Source of the DNA: CAZLYK01 sp964563495
GTDB taxonomy: Bacteria; Acidobacteriota; Blastocatellia; RBC074
Assembly (NCBI GenBank): GCA_964563495.1
Contig: CAZLYK010000004.1
Location: forward strand, 10,994-74,993
Direction: 5' to 3'
DNA: 64,000 nucleotides
Numbering within the stretch: the stretch's first letter is position 1; the number at the start of each line of letters is the position of its first letter. Positions 37,801-46,003 of the stretch are shown here, in pieces. Both the position numbers and the translations under genes were made by a program. Below the pieces are notes generated by a model, which was not told the origin of the DNA, did not search any database, and saw only the letters and a list, made by a program, of their open reading frames with translations.

Positions 37801-38131
37801 CGATGTCCTCGATCGGGTGATAGGTCAGCCGCCGCGGCACTCCGCCAGTCGCCGGGACCAGATAAACATCCGTGTTGCCGTCGTACTCGCCCGTGAAAGC
37901 GATCATCGTCCCATCGGGTGAAAAGTACGGATTGGTCTCTGTCCCCTCTCCCGTCGTCAGCCGGGAAGCCTCCCCGCCGTTGCGCGAAACGATCCACAAA
38001 TCGCCGGCGTAAACGAAGACAATCTGCGTCCTGCTCAACGTCGGATTGCGCATCAATAACGGTTTCTCCTGAGCCAACCCAACCATGGCAGCGAAGAGTA
38101 ATAACATGAGTATCGGAAAGATCTTTTTCAT
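34802..38131 (-). CDS. Tricorn-like S41 protease, copy 2
   Basis: 1109 residues with the same build as copy 3: signal peptide (MKKIFPILMLLLFAAMVGLA), PD40 propellers, an acidic-lysine-alanine linker (EEKVAEEKKDEKKTG) before the C1-like part, PDZ (VKAGEYLLAVNGRNL), and the S41 core with SVGHLYVSGG and NEYSGSGGDYLPYMF. Active residues appear intact. It starts only 11 nt after the stop of copy 1, so the two are surely co-transcribed. The copies share long identical blocks (for example NENWNPQLRAPLTQPGV-type segments), pointing to lineage-specific duplication. Specificity differences cannot be read from sequence. Confidence 0.9.
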   Translation of the reverse strand: MKKIFPILMLLLFAAMVGLAQEKPLLMRNPTLSRTQIVFVYAGDLWIVSRNGGEASRLTTGEGTETNPYFSPDGTMIAFTGEYDGNTDVYLVPATGGVPRRLTYHPIEDIACGWTPDGKQVIFQSGRSSNSRRYNRLYTIPVDGAFPNEVPLPMGYEGAFSPDAARIAYVPIPGAFQAWKRYRGGMASVVWIANLSDSSIEKIPHDTSNDFNPMWPAADARRVYFLSDRNGPVTLFAYETAGKKVAQLIQNGGLDIKSASAGPDAIVYEQFGAINLYDLKSGKTRKVNITISGDLLSLRPKYEKVGNRILNAAISPTGARAVFESRGEILTVPAEKGDVRNLTGTTGVAERDPAWSPDGKWVAYFSDLSGEYELHLRNQTGLGEVKKFNLGNPPSFFYSPIWSPDSKKIAYSDKRLNIWYLDIEKGTPVKVDTLSRGGGGTPASWSPDSRWITYTKPLKSWYNAVYVYSLEDGKVSQITDGMSDASLPVFDKSGKYIYFAASTDIGPRIFGFDMSSYPHRPTRSVYICVLKKDLSSPLAPESDEEKVAEEKKDEKKTGANGAAPAGQDAAAAKPADKKETPRVTIDFDDIGQRILALPIPARNYIGLAAGKANILFLGEFPQDAGPGPGGAILHKFDLEKRKLDKVIENINAFELSANNEKMLYRQGENWFIASVAQPVKPGEGRIKTNEMEVYVDPRAEWNQMYRETWRIERDFFYDPNHHGLNLEATARKYQPYLDSLAHRADLNYLFREMLGELSVGHLYVSGGDVPDPKRVPGGLLGADYKIENGRYRFERVFNGENWNPQLRAPLTQPGVNVKAGEYLLAVNGRNLTAGDNLYSFFQSTANKQVVLKVGPNPDGTNSREVTVVPVANETGLRNLAWVEDNRRKVDQMSGGKLAYVYLPDTAQGGYTFFNRYFFSQTDRQGIVVDERFNSGGQAADYVVDYLRKPLNSYWAVRDGQDWRQPFGTMQGPKIMLVNEYSGSGGDYLPYMFRRAGVGPLLGKRTWGGLVGIGGYPVLLDGGSVTAPHFAFYTPEGQWEIENHGVAPDVEVEWDPKAWREGRDPQLEKAVDWLLQEVQKNPQKQPQRPPYPNYHATPTAGSGNGQSGQQ

Positions 38132-38142
38132 AATTATCCCTT

Positions 38143-41100
38143 TCAATTCTTGGCCGCCTTCTCGCCGTTGTGATAATTCGGGAAAGCCGGACGTTGAGGT
38201 TTGGGGTGAGGGCTCTTCTTCATCTCGTCGATCAGCCACTCGACCGCTTTCTCCAACTGTGGGTCATGCCCTTCGCGCCAGGCCTTGGGATCGTGCTCGA
38301 CTTCGATGTCCGGGCCGACACCGACATTCTCAACCTCCCATTGACCATTGAGCCCGAAGATCGCCGCATCCGGCGCCCTGACCCCGCCACCATCCATAAG
38401 GACCGGCAAACCGAAAGCCGCGACCAGTCCACCCCAGGTTCGTTTGCCGACCAACGGGCCGATCTTCATCTTGCGAAAATACCAGGGCAGCGCATCGCCG
38501 CCCGATCCGGCCAGCTCATTGATGATCATCGCCTTGGGACCATAGATCGCTCCGAGCGGAGTCGGAATCTCGCGACCTTCGCGGAAATAGATGTAGTTGA
38601 GCAGTGGACGACTCAGATATTCGACGATGTAATCTGCCAGAGCCCCGCCGCTGTTGAACCGCTCGTCGATCACCGCCCCCTCTTTCTGAGTCTGCGAGAA
38701 GAAGTAGCGATTGAAGCTTTCGTACCCGCCGCCGCCGGTATCAGGCACGTAAACATAAGCCAGTTTACCTCCCGACATTTGATCGACCTTGCGGCGATTT
38801 TCCTCGATCCAGTGGCGATTTCGCAGGCCGGTCTCGGAAGGGATCGGCACCACCGTCACCTCGCGAGCGCCCGCGCCATCGGGATTCGGGCCGACCTTGA
38901 TCACGACCTGCTTGTTGGCCGTGCTCTCGAAGAATTGGTAGACGCTATCGGTCGAACGCAATTCGCGGCCCCTCACCGCCAGCAGGTAATCGCCGGCTTT
39001 GACGTTAACACCCGGCTGAGTCAGCGGGGCGCGCAACCCGGGATTCCAGTTCTCTCCGTTGTAGACCCTGGCGAACCGGTAGCGTCCATTCTCGATCTTG
39101 AAGTCACACCCGAGCAGGCCGCCGGGCACGAAGTTCGGCCGCGGGATATCCCCGCCGCCGATAAACATGTGACCAACCGTCAACTGATTGAGCATCTCGG
39201 TGAAAAGGTAGTTCAGATCGCTGCGGTGCGCGACGGCGCCCAGATAGGGTTCGTACTTGCGCTTGACCTCCTCCAGATTCAATCCGTGCAGCCCCGGATC
39301 GTAGAAGAAGTCCCGCTCACCCCGCCAGATCTCATAGTACATTTGCTTCCATTCAACCGCGGGATCGACGTAAACCTCCATCTCAGCAGTCTTCAAAGCG
39401 TTCGCGCCGCCCGGGCCACCCGGGCCGGCCGGTCCGGCCGGTCCGGCGCCCGGAGCCGCCGGTCCGCCCATGGTCGCAGTCGAGGCGATGAACCAGTTGG
39501 CCTGTCCCTGGCGATAGAGCGCCTTTTCGCCGTTGGCCGAGACCTCAAACGCCGTCACGCCATCCATGACTTTGTCGAATTTGCGCTTTTCCAGATCGTA
39601 TTTGTGAAGCGTCAAGCCGGCAGGTCCGCCCGGGCCGGGCGCACCCACCGGCGGGTTCTCCAGCAAGTAGACGAGATTGGCCTTACCCGCAAGCAGACCA
39701 AGGAAATTGCGCGAAGGAACCGGTAAGGCGATGATCCGCTGGTCGATGCCTTCCAGGTCGATCCGGGTCGGTTCGGGCTCTTTCTTCGCCGGTGGTTTGG
39801 CCCCGCCTTCGGTCTGGGCCGGCTCGGCCTTCTTCTCATCAGTTTTGGCCGCCCCCTCGCTCTCCGTCACCTTCTCATCATCACTCTCCGGAGCGAGCGG
39901 GGACGGGATGTCATTGCGCAGCACGACCACGTAGACGCTGCGTGAAGACTGGTGCGGAAAGGTCGACATCTCGGCAAAGCTGAAGCCCGGTCCGAGATTG
40001 GTGCTCGCGGTGAAGTATAAATATTTGCCGCTCTTGTCGAAGGCCGGATAGCGGGCATCGCTCAGACCATCGGTCAGTTGATGCGTCTTACCGGTTTCAA
40101 GCGAATAGACAAAGATGCCGCGCAGGTGATTGTCCAGCTGGCGCGGATAAGTCACCCATTTGCTGTCCGGCGACCAGGCGGGTTCGAGGACATCGTTATT
40201 CAAGCCGTCGGGATTCTTGTCGATCTTGACCGGCGAACCCTTCTCTATCTCGAGATACCAGAGCTGGAGCTTCTTATCGAAGAAAGCGATCTTTTTGCTG
40301 TCCGGCGACCAGGTCGGAGAGTAGTAGAACGACGGCGGAAGCTGAATTTTCCTGACCTCACCCGCGACCTTTTGATCGCGCAGGTGCAGGGCATACTCGC
40401 CCGACTCGTCCGAAAAGTAAGCTATCCATTTGCCGTCAGGCGACCACGCCGGATCGCGCTCCATGACCCCCGGCGTACCGGTCAGGTTGCGGGGATCGCC
40501 CTTTTCGGCCGGCACGGTCACGATCTCACCGCGGGCCTCAAAGACCGCGCGCGCACCGGTTGGCGAGATCTTCGCATTGAAGATCCGAGAGCCGACGCGC
40601 TCAAATCTGGGCCTGAGACTGACCAGATCGGCTGCGACACGGATGTTCACCTTCTGCGACTTGTTCGCTTTGACATCGTAAAGATGGATCGTCCCGAATT
40701 GCTCAAAGGCAATCACCGGGTTGCTCCCCGCCCCGCCCTTCCACGCCGATGCCGATTTGATATCGAACCCCTGGTTGCGAACCACCTGCTCGACCTTCTT
40801 GGATCTCGGATCAAACGAGAAGAGCGACATCAAGCCGCTCCGGTCGGAGAGGAAATAGACCTTATCGCCGACCCACATCGGATAACGATCATTCGAGTTT
40901 TCGCGCGGGAGCTTTTCGATCGATGAATCAGAGAGCCTGGCCAGCCAGATCGTATCGGTCTGGCCCCCGCGGTATCTCTTCCATTCGGGCTGCCATTGCG
41001 CCAGTGGCTCGTAGGCGATCGATGCGCCGTCGGGCGAAAACGACCCCCGCTCGGCCATCGGCAGGGGGACCTCATCGGGGAACCCCCCTGCCAGACCGAT

Positions 41101-41514
41101 CGTAAAGAGGCGCGGATAAGACGAGGTGCTCAGGCGCGTGGAGGCAAACAGGACGCGCTGCCCGTCATTGGTCCATCCGGCCGCCACATCGGCTCCCGGA
41201 TGAAAAGTCAGGCGTTTGGGCACTCCACCGCTCGCCGGGACGGTGTAGACATCGGTGTTGCCGTCGTATTCGCCGGTAAAGGCGATGGTCGATCCGTCGG
41301 GCGAGAAGATCGGGTCGGTCTCCGTCCCCACCCCGGTCGTCAACCGCCTGGCGTCGCCACCCTCGCGCGCGACGATCCATAAATCGCCGGCGTAAACGAA
41401 GACTATCTGCGATCGATTGACGGTCGGCTTCTGAAACAGCGTCGCTTCGGTTTGAGCAAAACAGAGACCCGCCAAAGCAGAGATCAAGAATGCAACGGCA
41501 ATAATTTTTTTCAT
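38143..41514 (-). CDS. Tricorn-like S41 protease, copy 1
   Basis: 1123 residues, first of the tandem. Signal peptide (MKKIIAVAFLISALAGLCFA), PD40 propellers, linker rich in glutamate, lysine and proline, a copy-specific glycine/proline/alanine tract (PGAGPAGPAGPGGPGG) in the C1-like part, PDZ (VKAGDYLLAVRGREL), then TVGHMFIGGG and NELAGSGGDALPWYF with the catalytic histidine and serine and GKRTWGGLVAA. A GAGGTGA site precedes ATG 41514. The upstream neighbour on the same strand is the broken M16 peptidase gene, so this cluster was once an M16 plus S41 peptidase run. Confidence 0.9.
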   Translation of the reverse strand: MKKIIAVAFLISALAGLCFAQTEATLFQKPTVNRSQIVFVYAGDLWIVAREGGDARRLTTGVGTETDPIFSPDGSTIAFTGEYDGNTDVYTVPASGGVPKRLTFHPGADVAAGWTNDGQRVLFASTRLSTSSYPRLFTIGLAGGFPDEVPLPMAERGSFSPDGASIAYEPLAQWQPEWKRYRGGQTDTIWLARLSDSSIEKLPRENSNDRYPMWVGDKVYFLSDRSGLMSLFSFDPRSKKVEQVVRNQGFDIKSASAWKGGAGSNPVIAFEQFGTIHLYDVKANKSQKVNIRVAADLVSLRPRFERVGSRIFNAKISPTGARAVFEARGEIVTVPAEKGDPRNLTGTPGVMERDPAWSPDGKWIAYFSDESGEYALHLRDQKVAGEVRKIQLPPSFYYSPTWSPDSKKIAFFDKKLQLWYLEIEKGSPVKIDKNPDGLNNDVLEPAWSPDSKWVTYPRQLDNHLRGIFVYSLETGKTHQLTDGLSDARYPAFDKSGKYLYFTASTNLGPGFSFAEMSTFPHQSSRSVYVVVLRNDIPSPLAPESDDEKVTESEGAAKTDEKKAEPAQTEGGAKPPAKKEPEPTRIDLEGIDQRIIALPVPSRNFLGLLAGKANLVYLLENPPVGAPGPGGPAGLTLHKYDLEKRKFDKVMDGVTAFEVSANGEKALYRQGQANWFIASTATMGGPAAPGAGPAGPAGPGGPGGANALKTAEMEVYVDPAVEWKQMYYEIWRGERDFFYDPGLHGLNLEEVKRKYEPYLGAVAHRSDLNYLFTEMLNQLTVGHMFIGGGDIPRPNFVPGGLLGCDFKIENGRYRFARVYNGENWNPGLRAPLTQPGVNVKAGDYLLAVRGRELRSTDSVYQFFESTANKQVVIKVGPNPDGAGAREVTVVPIPSETGLRNRHWIEENRRKVDQMSGGKLAYVYVPDTGGGGYESFNRYFFSQTQKEGAVIDERFNSGGALADYIVEYLSRPLLNYIYFREGREIPTPLGAIYGPKAMIINELAGSGGDALPWYFRKMKIGPLVGKRTWGGLVAAFGLPVLMDGGGVRAPDAAIFGLNGQWEVENVGVGPDIEVEHDPKAWREGHDPQLEKAVEWLIDEMKKSPHPKPQRPAFPNYHNGEKAAKN

Positions 41515-41530
41515 ATCGGTCTTCACCTCA

Positions 41531-41562
41531 TCCTGAAGAAATCTTGTCAATCCTGTCTATTT
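41531..41562. repeat. Half AATAGACAGGAT-family repeat
   Basis: A single arm (ATCTTGTCAATCCTGTCTAT) between the M16 remnant and the first tricorn-like gene; it marks the point where the M16 reading frame ends. Confidence 0.65.
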
Positions 41563-41564
41563 CT

Positions 41565-41742
41565 AAAAACCGGGCTGGTTGATGGTAGAGCGCGAGATTG
41601 GGAATCAACGATCCTCCTCGACCATGATCTTCATTCCGTTCTTGAGCGTCTGGGTTTTAATCTGAAATTGCTGGGCGCGCGCCGTCACCGGCGCCAGTAA
41701 GAGACAGGCGAGAATGGCGAAAACGCCATTAATCGACTTCAT
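41565..41742 (-). pseudogene. Remnant of an M16 (insulinase-like) peptidase gene
   Basis: The minus strand reads, from ATG 41742 with a GGAGATAA site, a signal peptide (MKSINGVFAILACLLLAP) and then FQIKTQTLKNGMKIMVEEDR, the N-terminal strand of exported M16 zinc peptidases, before a TGA at 41605-41607. Just past that stop the next frame gives IPNLALY, which is what M16 proteins continue with (EDxSIPNVALY). A loss of one base in a serine codon would explain this. The HxxEH-bearing body is missing; sequence similarity stops at a copy of the intergenic repeat. So it is a frameshifted, truncated gene, perhaps still translated as a 45-residue stub. Confidence 0.7.
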
Positions 41743-41902
41743 AATAAATTATCTCCTTGAACTGTGGATGGCGATACTTTCTGCAATCCGCCCTGGTAAT
41801 GGATGCTACCTGTACGGCCATTACGCAATCAGATGGCTCTCTGTTCCAACTAAATAGATGCATTCAAAAAGATTGAATGCAAATCAACAAGATTGAATAA
41901 TC

Positions 41903-41951
41903 AGACAATAGACCGGATTGAGTGGGGTTTGCGTCGATCCTGCCGATTCAG
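41903..41951. repeat. Degenerate copy of the AATAGACAGGAT repeat
   Basis: CAATAGACCGGATTGAGT with a poorly matching GTCGATCCTGCCGATT partner, in the 370-nt gap between the divergent M16 remnant and the CxxCH/anchor-V protein gene. Nothing else was identified in that gap. Confidence 0.5.
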
Positions 41952-42110
41952 GTTATCCTTGTAAGTACACAAGATTTAGGACATTCTGTCCGGGCAGATC
42001 TCCCCCAAAATTTGATCCAGATGCTGGCATTTTGTCAGTCCGGGCGAGGGTTCGTCCAGTCTTATCCTTCGCCCGGACTTTGTAAAACATCAAGAGTGAG
42101 GAAAAAATTG

Positions 42111-43403
42111 ATGACTATTCGAAGCACACTGATCAAACTTTCGATCGTGAGTTTATTTGCCGCCGGTTTTGTCTTCTTTGGCCTGACGGCGAGAGAGGTC
42201 AGAGCATATCGCAGCGGTCCGGATCCGTCGCTGACCGGAGCGCCGGGCGAGGCGACCTGCACATCCTGCCACGGTGGCGGGCCGACCGGCGGGGTGCTGG
42301 CTTTGAGTGGGCTCCCGGCCGGGTACGGAACCAACCAGGAGGTCACGCTGACCGTCACGCTGACGCAATCCGCCCGCAGCCGTTATGGTTTCCAGCTGAC
42401 GGCGATCGATGACACCGGTAAAAGAGCTGGAGATCTGATCCCCACCGACAACCGGACTCAAACCCAGACAAATTCAGTCTCCAACAATCTCAGGCAATAC
42501 ATCAATCACACCGACGCCGGGTCAGCGCCGTTCAGCGCGGGTGTTGGCGGCTGGTCGTTCACCTGGAAGGCTCCGGCTCAGATCGTCGGCAGGGTGACCT
42601 TTTATCTCGCCGGAAACGCCGCCAACGGCACCGGTTCGACCTCCGGCGATTCGATCTATACAACCAGCGTCAGTCTCTACCCCAACCTCGCCAGCGTATC
42701 CGCGGCCAGCTATAAGTTTGACTCTGCCGCTGAAGCGATTATCGCCGCCTTCGGCGAAGGTCTCGCTCAGAATACGGTGCCGGCGCCCAGTCAACCGTTA
42801 CCGGTGGAGCTTGACGGGACGCAGGTCAAAGTCAAAGACCCGGTGACCGGCGAGGATCGTAACGCCCCGCTCTTCTTTGTCGCGGCACGGCAGATCAATT
42901 ATCTGGTCCCGGCCGGAACCTCGGCAGGCACGGCAACCGTCTCGGTTCGTCGCAGCGGCAATATAGTCTCCCAAGGCACACTCCTGGTCGGGACGATCGC
43001 ACCGAGCCTCTTCTCGGCAAACGCCAGCGGATCGGGAGTTGCCGCCGCTCAGGTCTTTCGCAGAAATGCCGCCGGTCAGGACAGCTTCGAGCCCATCTCG
43101 CAATTTAATTCTCAAACCAATAATTTTCAGCCGATTCCGATAGACCTCGGCCCGGATACCGATCTGGTATTTTTGATCGCTTATGGTACGGGATTCCGGT
43201 TCGCGGGCCCGCTCTCCGCGATCACATGCACAATTGGCAGCGAACCGGCGGAGGTGATCTTCATCGGCCCGACCCCGGGTTACACCGGCCTCGATCAGGC
43301 CAATATCAGGATCCCAAGATCGCTCATCGGCCGCGGGAATGTCGATGTAGTCTTTAAAGCCAATAACATCACGGCCAACACCGTGACGATCAACGTTAAA
43401 TAG
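42111..43403 (+). CDS. Exported protein with CxxCH choice-of-anchor V region and Solibacter-type C-terminal domain
   Basis: 430 residues. ATG 42111 follows GAGGAAA and opens a signal peptide (IKLSIVSLFAAGFVFFGL). The mature start (YRSGPDPSLTGAPGEATC then TSCHGGG) is the choice-of-anchor V pattern, a Reelin-like beta domain with a CTSCH motif that may bind heme or a metal. The C-terminal 220 residues match the TIGR03437 domain frequent in acidobacteria (AAFGEGLAQNT, PLFFVAARQINYLVPAGT, GLDQANIRIPRSLIGRG). It is probably cell-surface or outer-membrane linked; function unknown. Followed by a repeat and then a protein with the same C-terminal domain. Confidence 0.78.
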   Translation: MTIRSTLIKLSIVSLFAAGFVFFGLTAREVRAYRSGPDPSLTGAPGEATCTSCHGGGPTGGVLALSGLPAGYGTNQEVTLTVTLTQSARSRYGFQLTAIDDTGKRAGDLIPTDNRTQTQTNSVSNNLRQYINHTDAGSAPFSAGVGGWSFTWKAPAQIVGRVTFYLAGNAANGTGSTSGDSIYTTSVSLYPNLASVSAASYKFDSAAEAIIAAFGEGLAQNTVPAPSQPLPVELDGTQVKVKDPVTGEDRNAPLFFVAARQINYLVPAGTSAGTATVSVRRSGNIVSQGTLLVGTIAPSLFSANASGSGVAAAQVFRRNAAGQDSFEPISQFNSQTNNFQPIPIDLGPDTDLVFLIAYGTGFRFAGPLSAITCTIGSEPAEVIFIGPTPGYTGLDQANIRIPRSLIGRGNVDVVFKANNITANTVTINVK

Positions 43404-43420
43404 TCGGAAAATTGGATGGA

Positions 43421-43502
43421 GGGGGTCGACGGGATTTTTGCGGGATTTGACAAGATTTTATCTTAAACGATCCTGCAAAAATCCCGTCCTGTTTTGTTCT
43501 AT
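43421..43502. repeat. AATAGACAGGAT-family repeat, divergent
   Basis: GACGGGATTTTTGCGGGAT pairs with ATCCTGCAAAAATCCCGTC around an A/T-rich loop; 18 nt past the anchor-V protein gene. Confidence 0.8.
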
Positions 43503-43588
43503 CATCAAATACATCATTCTTGGCAGTAATCCTTAAGTAGTAACACTCAATCGAGCGGTCCTCGCTCCACTTACGAAAGGAAGACGCG

Positions 43589-45463
43589 ATGAAAAGGACA
43601 GCAGGCTATTTGGCCGTTCTCTGTGCGACTATCTTGATTGCGTTGAACACAAATGTTCAGGCCGAGACGCTGACAGTCACAGTATTCCTCAGTCCGGCCA
43701 ACGAAAATCCGCCGATTACAGGATTGAATGCGAGCGGAGGCATGGTCGTGACATTCAATCTCACCCGCGATGGATCAGGAAACATCGTCGCCGCCACGGT
43801 CAACTTCCTGGGGAATGTCAGTTTTCCCGGTTCGGTCACGATCACGGGGCTGCATATCCACAAGGGCGCCATGAATGAAAACGGCAATGTTGTCTTGAAC
43901 ACGGGGTTGAGCACCGGAAATTCGCTCACTTTCTCCGCCGGAGTAGGGCTGATCAATCTGAGCGCCCAAAACCCCGACCTGGCCGTGGTCAAAGATCTGG
44001 TCGCCACGCCTACCGGGTATTACGTCAACCTTCACACGAGTGTCAATGGCGGCGGCGCGATCCGCGCCCAGATCACCAAACTAACAGAAACGCTCGCCAA
44101 CACCGTGGGGATGAACACAGCCAACGAGGTTCCGCCGATCACCGACGTCACGGCCAGCGGAACGGGGACCGTCACTTTCAGACCGACTCGCAATGCGACG
44201 GGAGAGATCAACGGGGGGACGGCCACATTCACGGTCAATTACGATATGCCGGCGAGCCTCACCCTGACCGGCTTGCACGTTCACGAAGCAGTGGCGGGCG
44301 TGAATGGGAACGTCATGATTGACTCCGGATTAAAGAGCGCCAGCGGAATCGGCTCCGGAACCGGAAAAGGCACGGTCAGCCTGACCAACCGTCTTTCGAC
44401 CCAGGGCCCGGTCGATGCGCTCAAACGATTGATCGCCAATCCCGCCGGCTTCTATGTCAACCTGCACACCAACACTAAGACCGGCGGCATGATCCGCGGT
44501 CAGTTGACGTCGACCGCAGCGCCGCCTGTGATTCAGCAATCGGACACTTACTTCCTGCCGACCGGCGCCTTAAACGTCGATATCAAACTACTGATCACCG
44601 GGATCGATCTGACCAGCACAGTCCTGATCAACGGGCAGCAGACCCTGGCCGTCCCGGACATCAATACCGGCGCGATCACCGTGACTGTTCCAGCTTCCCT
44701 GCTGGCGAGTGCGGGAACGCTCTTTATTCAGGCGCGAAATTCAGCAGGGCTGCTCTCGACGCCTCTGGCGATCGTCGTCTCGCCACAGGATAAGGTCAAT
44801 TCCGTGCCCTTGACGACGGTCGATTCGGCCAGATACGGCTCGGTCCTCGCGCCGGAGGCAATCGCGGCCGGGTTCGGGACCAGGCTGGCGTCGCAGTCGG
44901 CTTCGGCGACGACTACGCCATTGCCCATTTCTCTCGACGGCTCGACGATCTATGTCAACGGAGTGGCGGCCCCGCTCTTCTTCGTCTCCGACGTGCAGGT
45001 CAATTTCCTGATTCCAGCCGAGACTGTGCCGGGGCCGGTGCAAGTCGTCTTGGTTGCGAAGGACGGGACCATCTCGCGTGGGACTATCAATCTCGCAGCC
45101 AGCTCATCGGCGATCTTCACCCGGAAAGCGGACGGCACCGGCGCGCCCGCGGCGGTCGCTTCGACCGACGGGCAAAACTTCAACATTCTCATGAGCAATG
45201 CCGACGGCACGCCGGTCACGATCGATGCCGGAAATTTCGTCTCAATCTTCGGCACCGGGCTGAGATACGCTTCGACAGCCATGACCATGACCATCGGTGA
45301 GACCGCGGTCACCCCGACGTTTATCGGAGCGCAAAACCAATTTGAGGGGCTCGATCAGATCAACTTACAGATTCCACAGTCTCTGGCGGGCAAGGGCGAT
45401 GTCGATCTGGTCTTCACACTGAACGCCATCACCAGCAATCTCGTCAAGTTGAGGATCAGATAA
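43589..45463 (+). CDS. Exported protein with two CHRD domains and Solibacter-type C-terminal domain
   Basis: 624 residues. Signal peptide after AAAGGAAG. Two CHRD (chordin-like) domains follow, each with the typical ANExPPI, GLHIHKG or GLHVHEA, and GGxIRxQ signatures (about residues 25-155 and 165-310). An IPT/Ig-like stretch (TGIDLTSTVLINGQQ) and the TIGR03437 domain (GFGTRLA, PLFFVSDVQVNFLIPAET, GLDQINLQIPQSLAGKG) close it. CHRD domains are extracellular adhesion or binding modules; the target is unknown. It shares its last domain with the upstream gene, as a small cluster of surface proteins. Confidence 0.85.
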   Translation: MKRTAGYLAVLCATILIALNTNVQAETLTVTVFLSPANENPPITGLNASGGMVVTFNLTRDGSGNIVAATVNFLGNVSFPGSVTITGLHIHKGAMNENGNVVLNTGLSTGNSLTFSAGVGLINLSAQNPDLAVVKDLVATPTGYYVNLHTSVNGGGAIRAQITKLTETLANTVGMNTANEVPPITDVTASGTGTVTFRPTRNATGEINGGTATFTVNYDMPASLTLTGLHVHEAVAGVNGNVMIDSGLKSASGIGSGTGKGTVSLTNRLSTQGPVDALKRLIANPAGFYVNLHTNTKTGGMIRGQLTSTAAPPVIQQSDTYFLPTGALNVDIKLLITGIDLTSTVLINGQQTLAVPDINTGAITVTVPASLLASAGTLFIQARNSAGLLSTPLAIVVSPQDKVNSVPLTTVDSARYGSVLAPEAIAAGFGTRLASQSASATTTPLPISLDGSTIYVNGVAAPLFFVSDVQVNFLIPAETVPGPVQVVLVAKDGTISRGTINLAASSSAIFTRKADGTGAPAAVASTDGQNFNILMSNADGTPVTIDAGNFVSIFGTGLRYASTAMTMTIGETAVTPTFIGAQNQFEGLDQINLQIPQSLAGKGDVDLVFTLNAITSNLVKLRIR

Positions 45464-45466
45464 GAG

Positions 45467-45532
45467 AATAGACAGGATTGACAGGGTTTTGACAGGATTG
45501 AACAAGCTATCTGGTTCAATCCTGTCTATTTC
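45467..45532. repeat. AATAGACAGGAT-family inverted repeat between convergent genes
   Basis: Asymmetric copy: outer AATAGACAGGATTGA and GTTCAATCCTGTCTATT arms, an internal duplication of ACAGG in the left arm. It gives the TAG stop of the minus-strand zinc-ribbon gene. Confidence 0.88.
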
Positions 45533-46002
45533 TTCCCCGGCAGGCGCTGGGTCTCGTCCTCGACGATGCTCCCGTGAACCTGATTCCCGATTGGATTGGT
45601 CGGTGGAGGTGCGAACATCTGCGGCGTCGGCGCAGGCGGCAGTGGTTGTGGTGGTTGCGGCTCTTGCTTGAGCTGTCTCATTTCAGCCTTATAACGGAAG
45701 ACGGCCCAGACGATGCCGAGGACCATCAAGACGCCGGCTGCCGGCGCCAGGAAATCGAAGCCGGCCGCGGCGAAGATGCCAGGAGCGAAAACGAAAAGCA
45801 GGATGAGCAGCACCATCTTCTGCCTCGGTGACATCCCCTCGGTCAATTTACCGATCGGGTTCGAAGCGGTCGGCCTGGCTGGGGCGAGTGGCGCCGTCCC
45901 ACCGCTCGAGACATAACCGACAATCTGGTTGAGCGGCAATCCGCACTGGCGGCAATATTTTGTCGTCTCGGTGTTCTGTGATCCGCATCGTGGGCAATAC
46001 AT
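45526..46002 (-). CDS. Zinc-ribbon membrane protein
   Basis: 158 residues. An N-terminal double-cysteine zinc ribbon (MYCPRCGSQN then YCRQCGLPL) precedes a proline-rich linker and two membrane helices (MVLLILLFVFAPGIFAAAG and APAAGVLMVLGIVWAVF), with a proline-rich cytoplasmic tail. Such proteins are common and functionally undefined; the ribbon may bind a partner. ATG 46002 follows GGAG and is 1 nt from the aminotransferase stop, so the two share a transcript. The stop TAG is provided by the adjacent inverted repeat. Confidence 0.82.
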   Translation of the reverse strand: MYCPRCGSQNTETTKYCRQCGLPLNQIVGYVSSGGTAPLAPARPTASNPIGKLTEGMSPRQKMVLLILLFVFAPGIFAAAGFDFLAPAAGVLMVLGIVWAVFRYKAEMRQLKQEPQPPQPLPPAPTPQMFAPPPTNPIGNQVHGSIVEDETQRLPGKK

Positions 46003-46003
46003 T

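Noticed and set aside
38170..39726. Long plus-strand open frames opposite the tricorn-like genes and elsewhere
   Set aside because: They are antisense shadows of high-GC coding sequence, with arginine-rich or repetitive composition and no independent signals.
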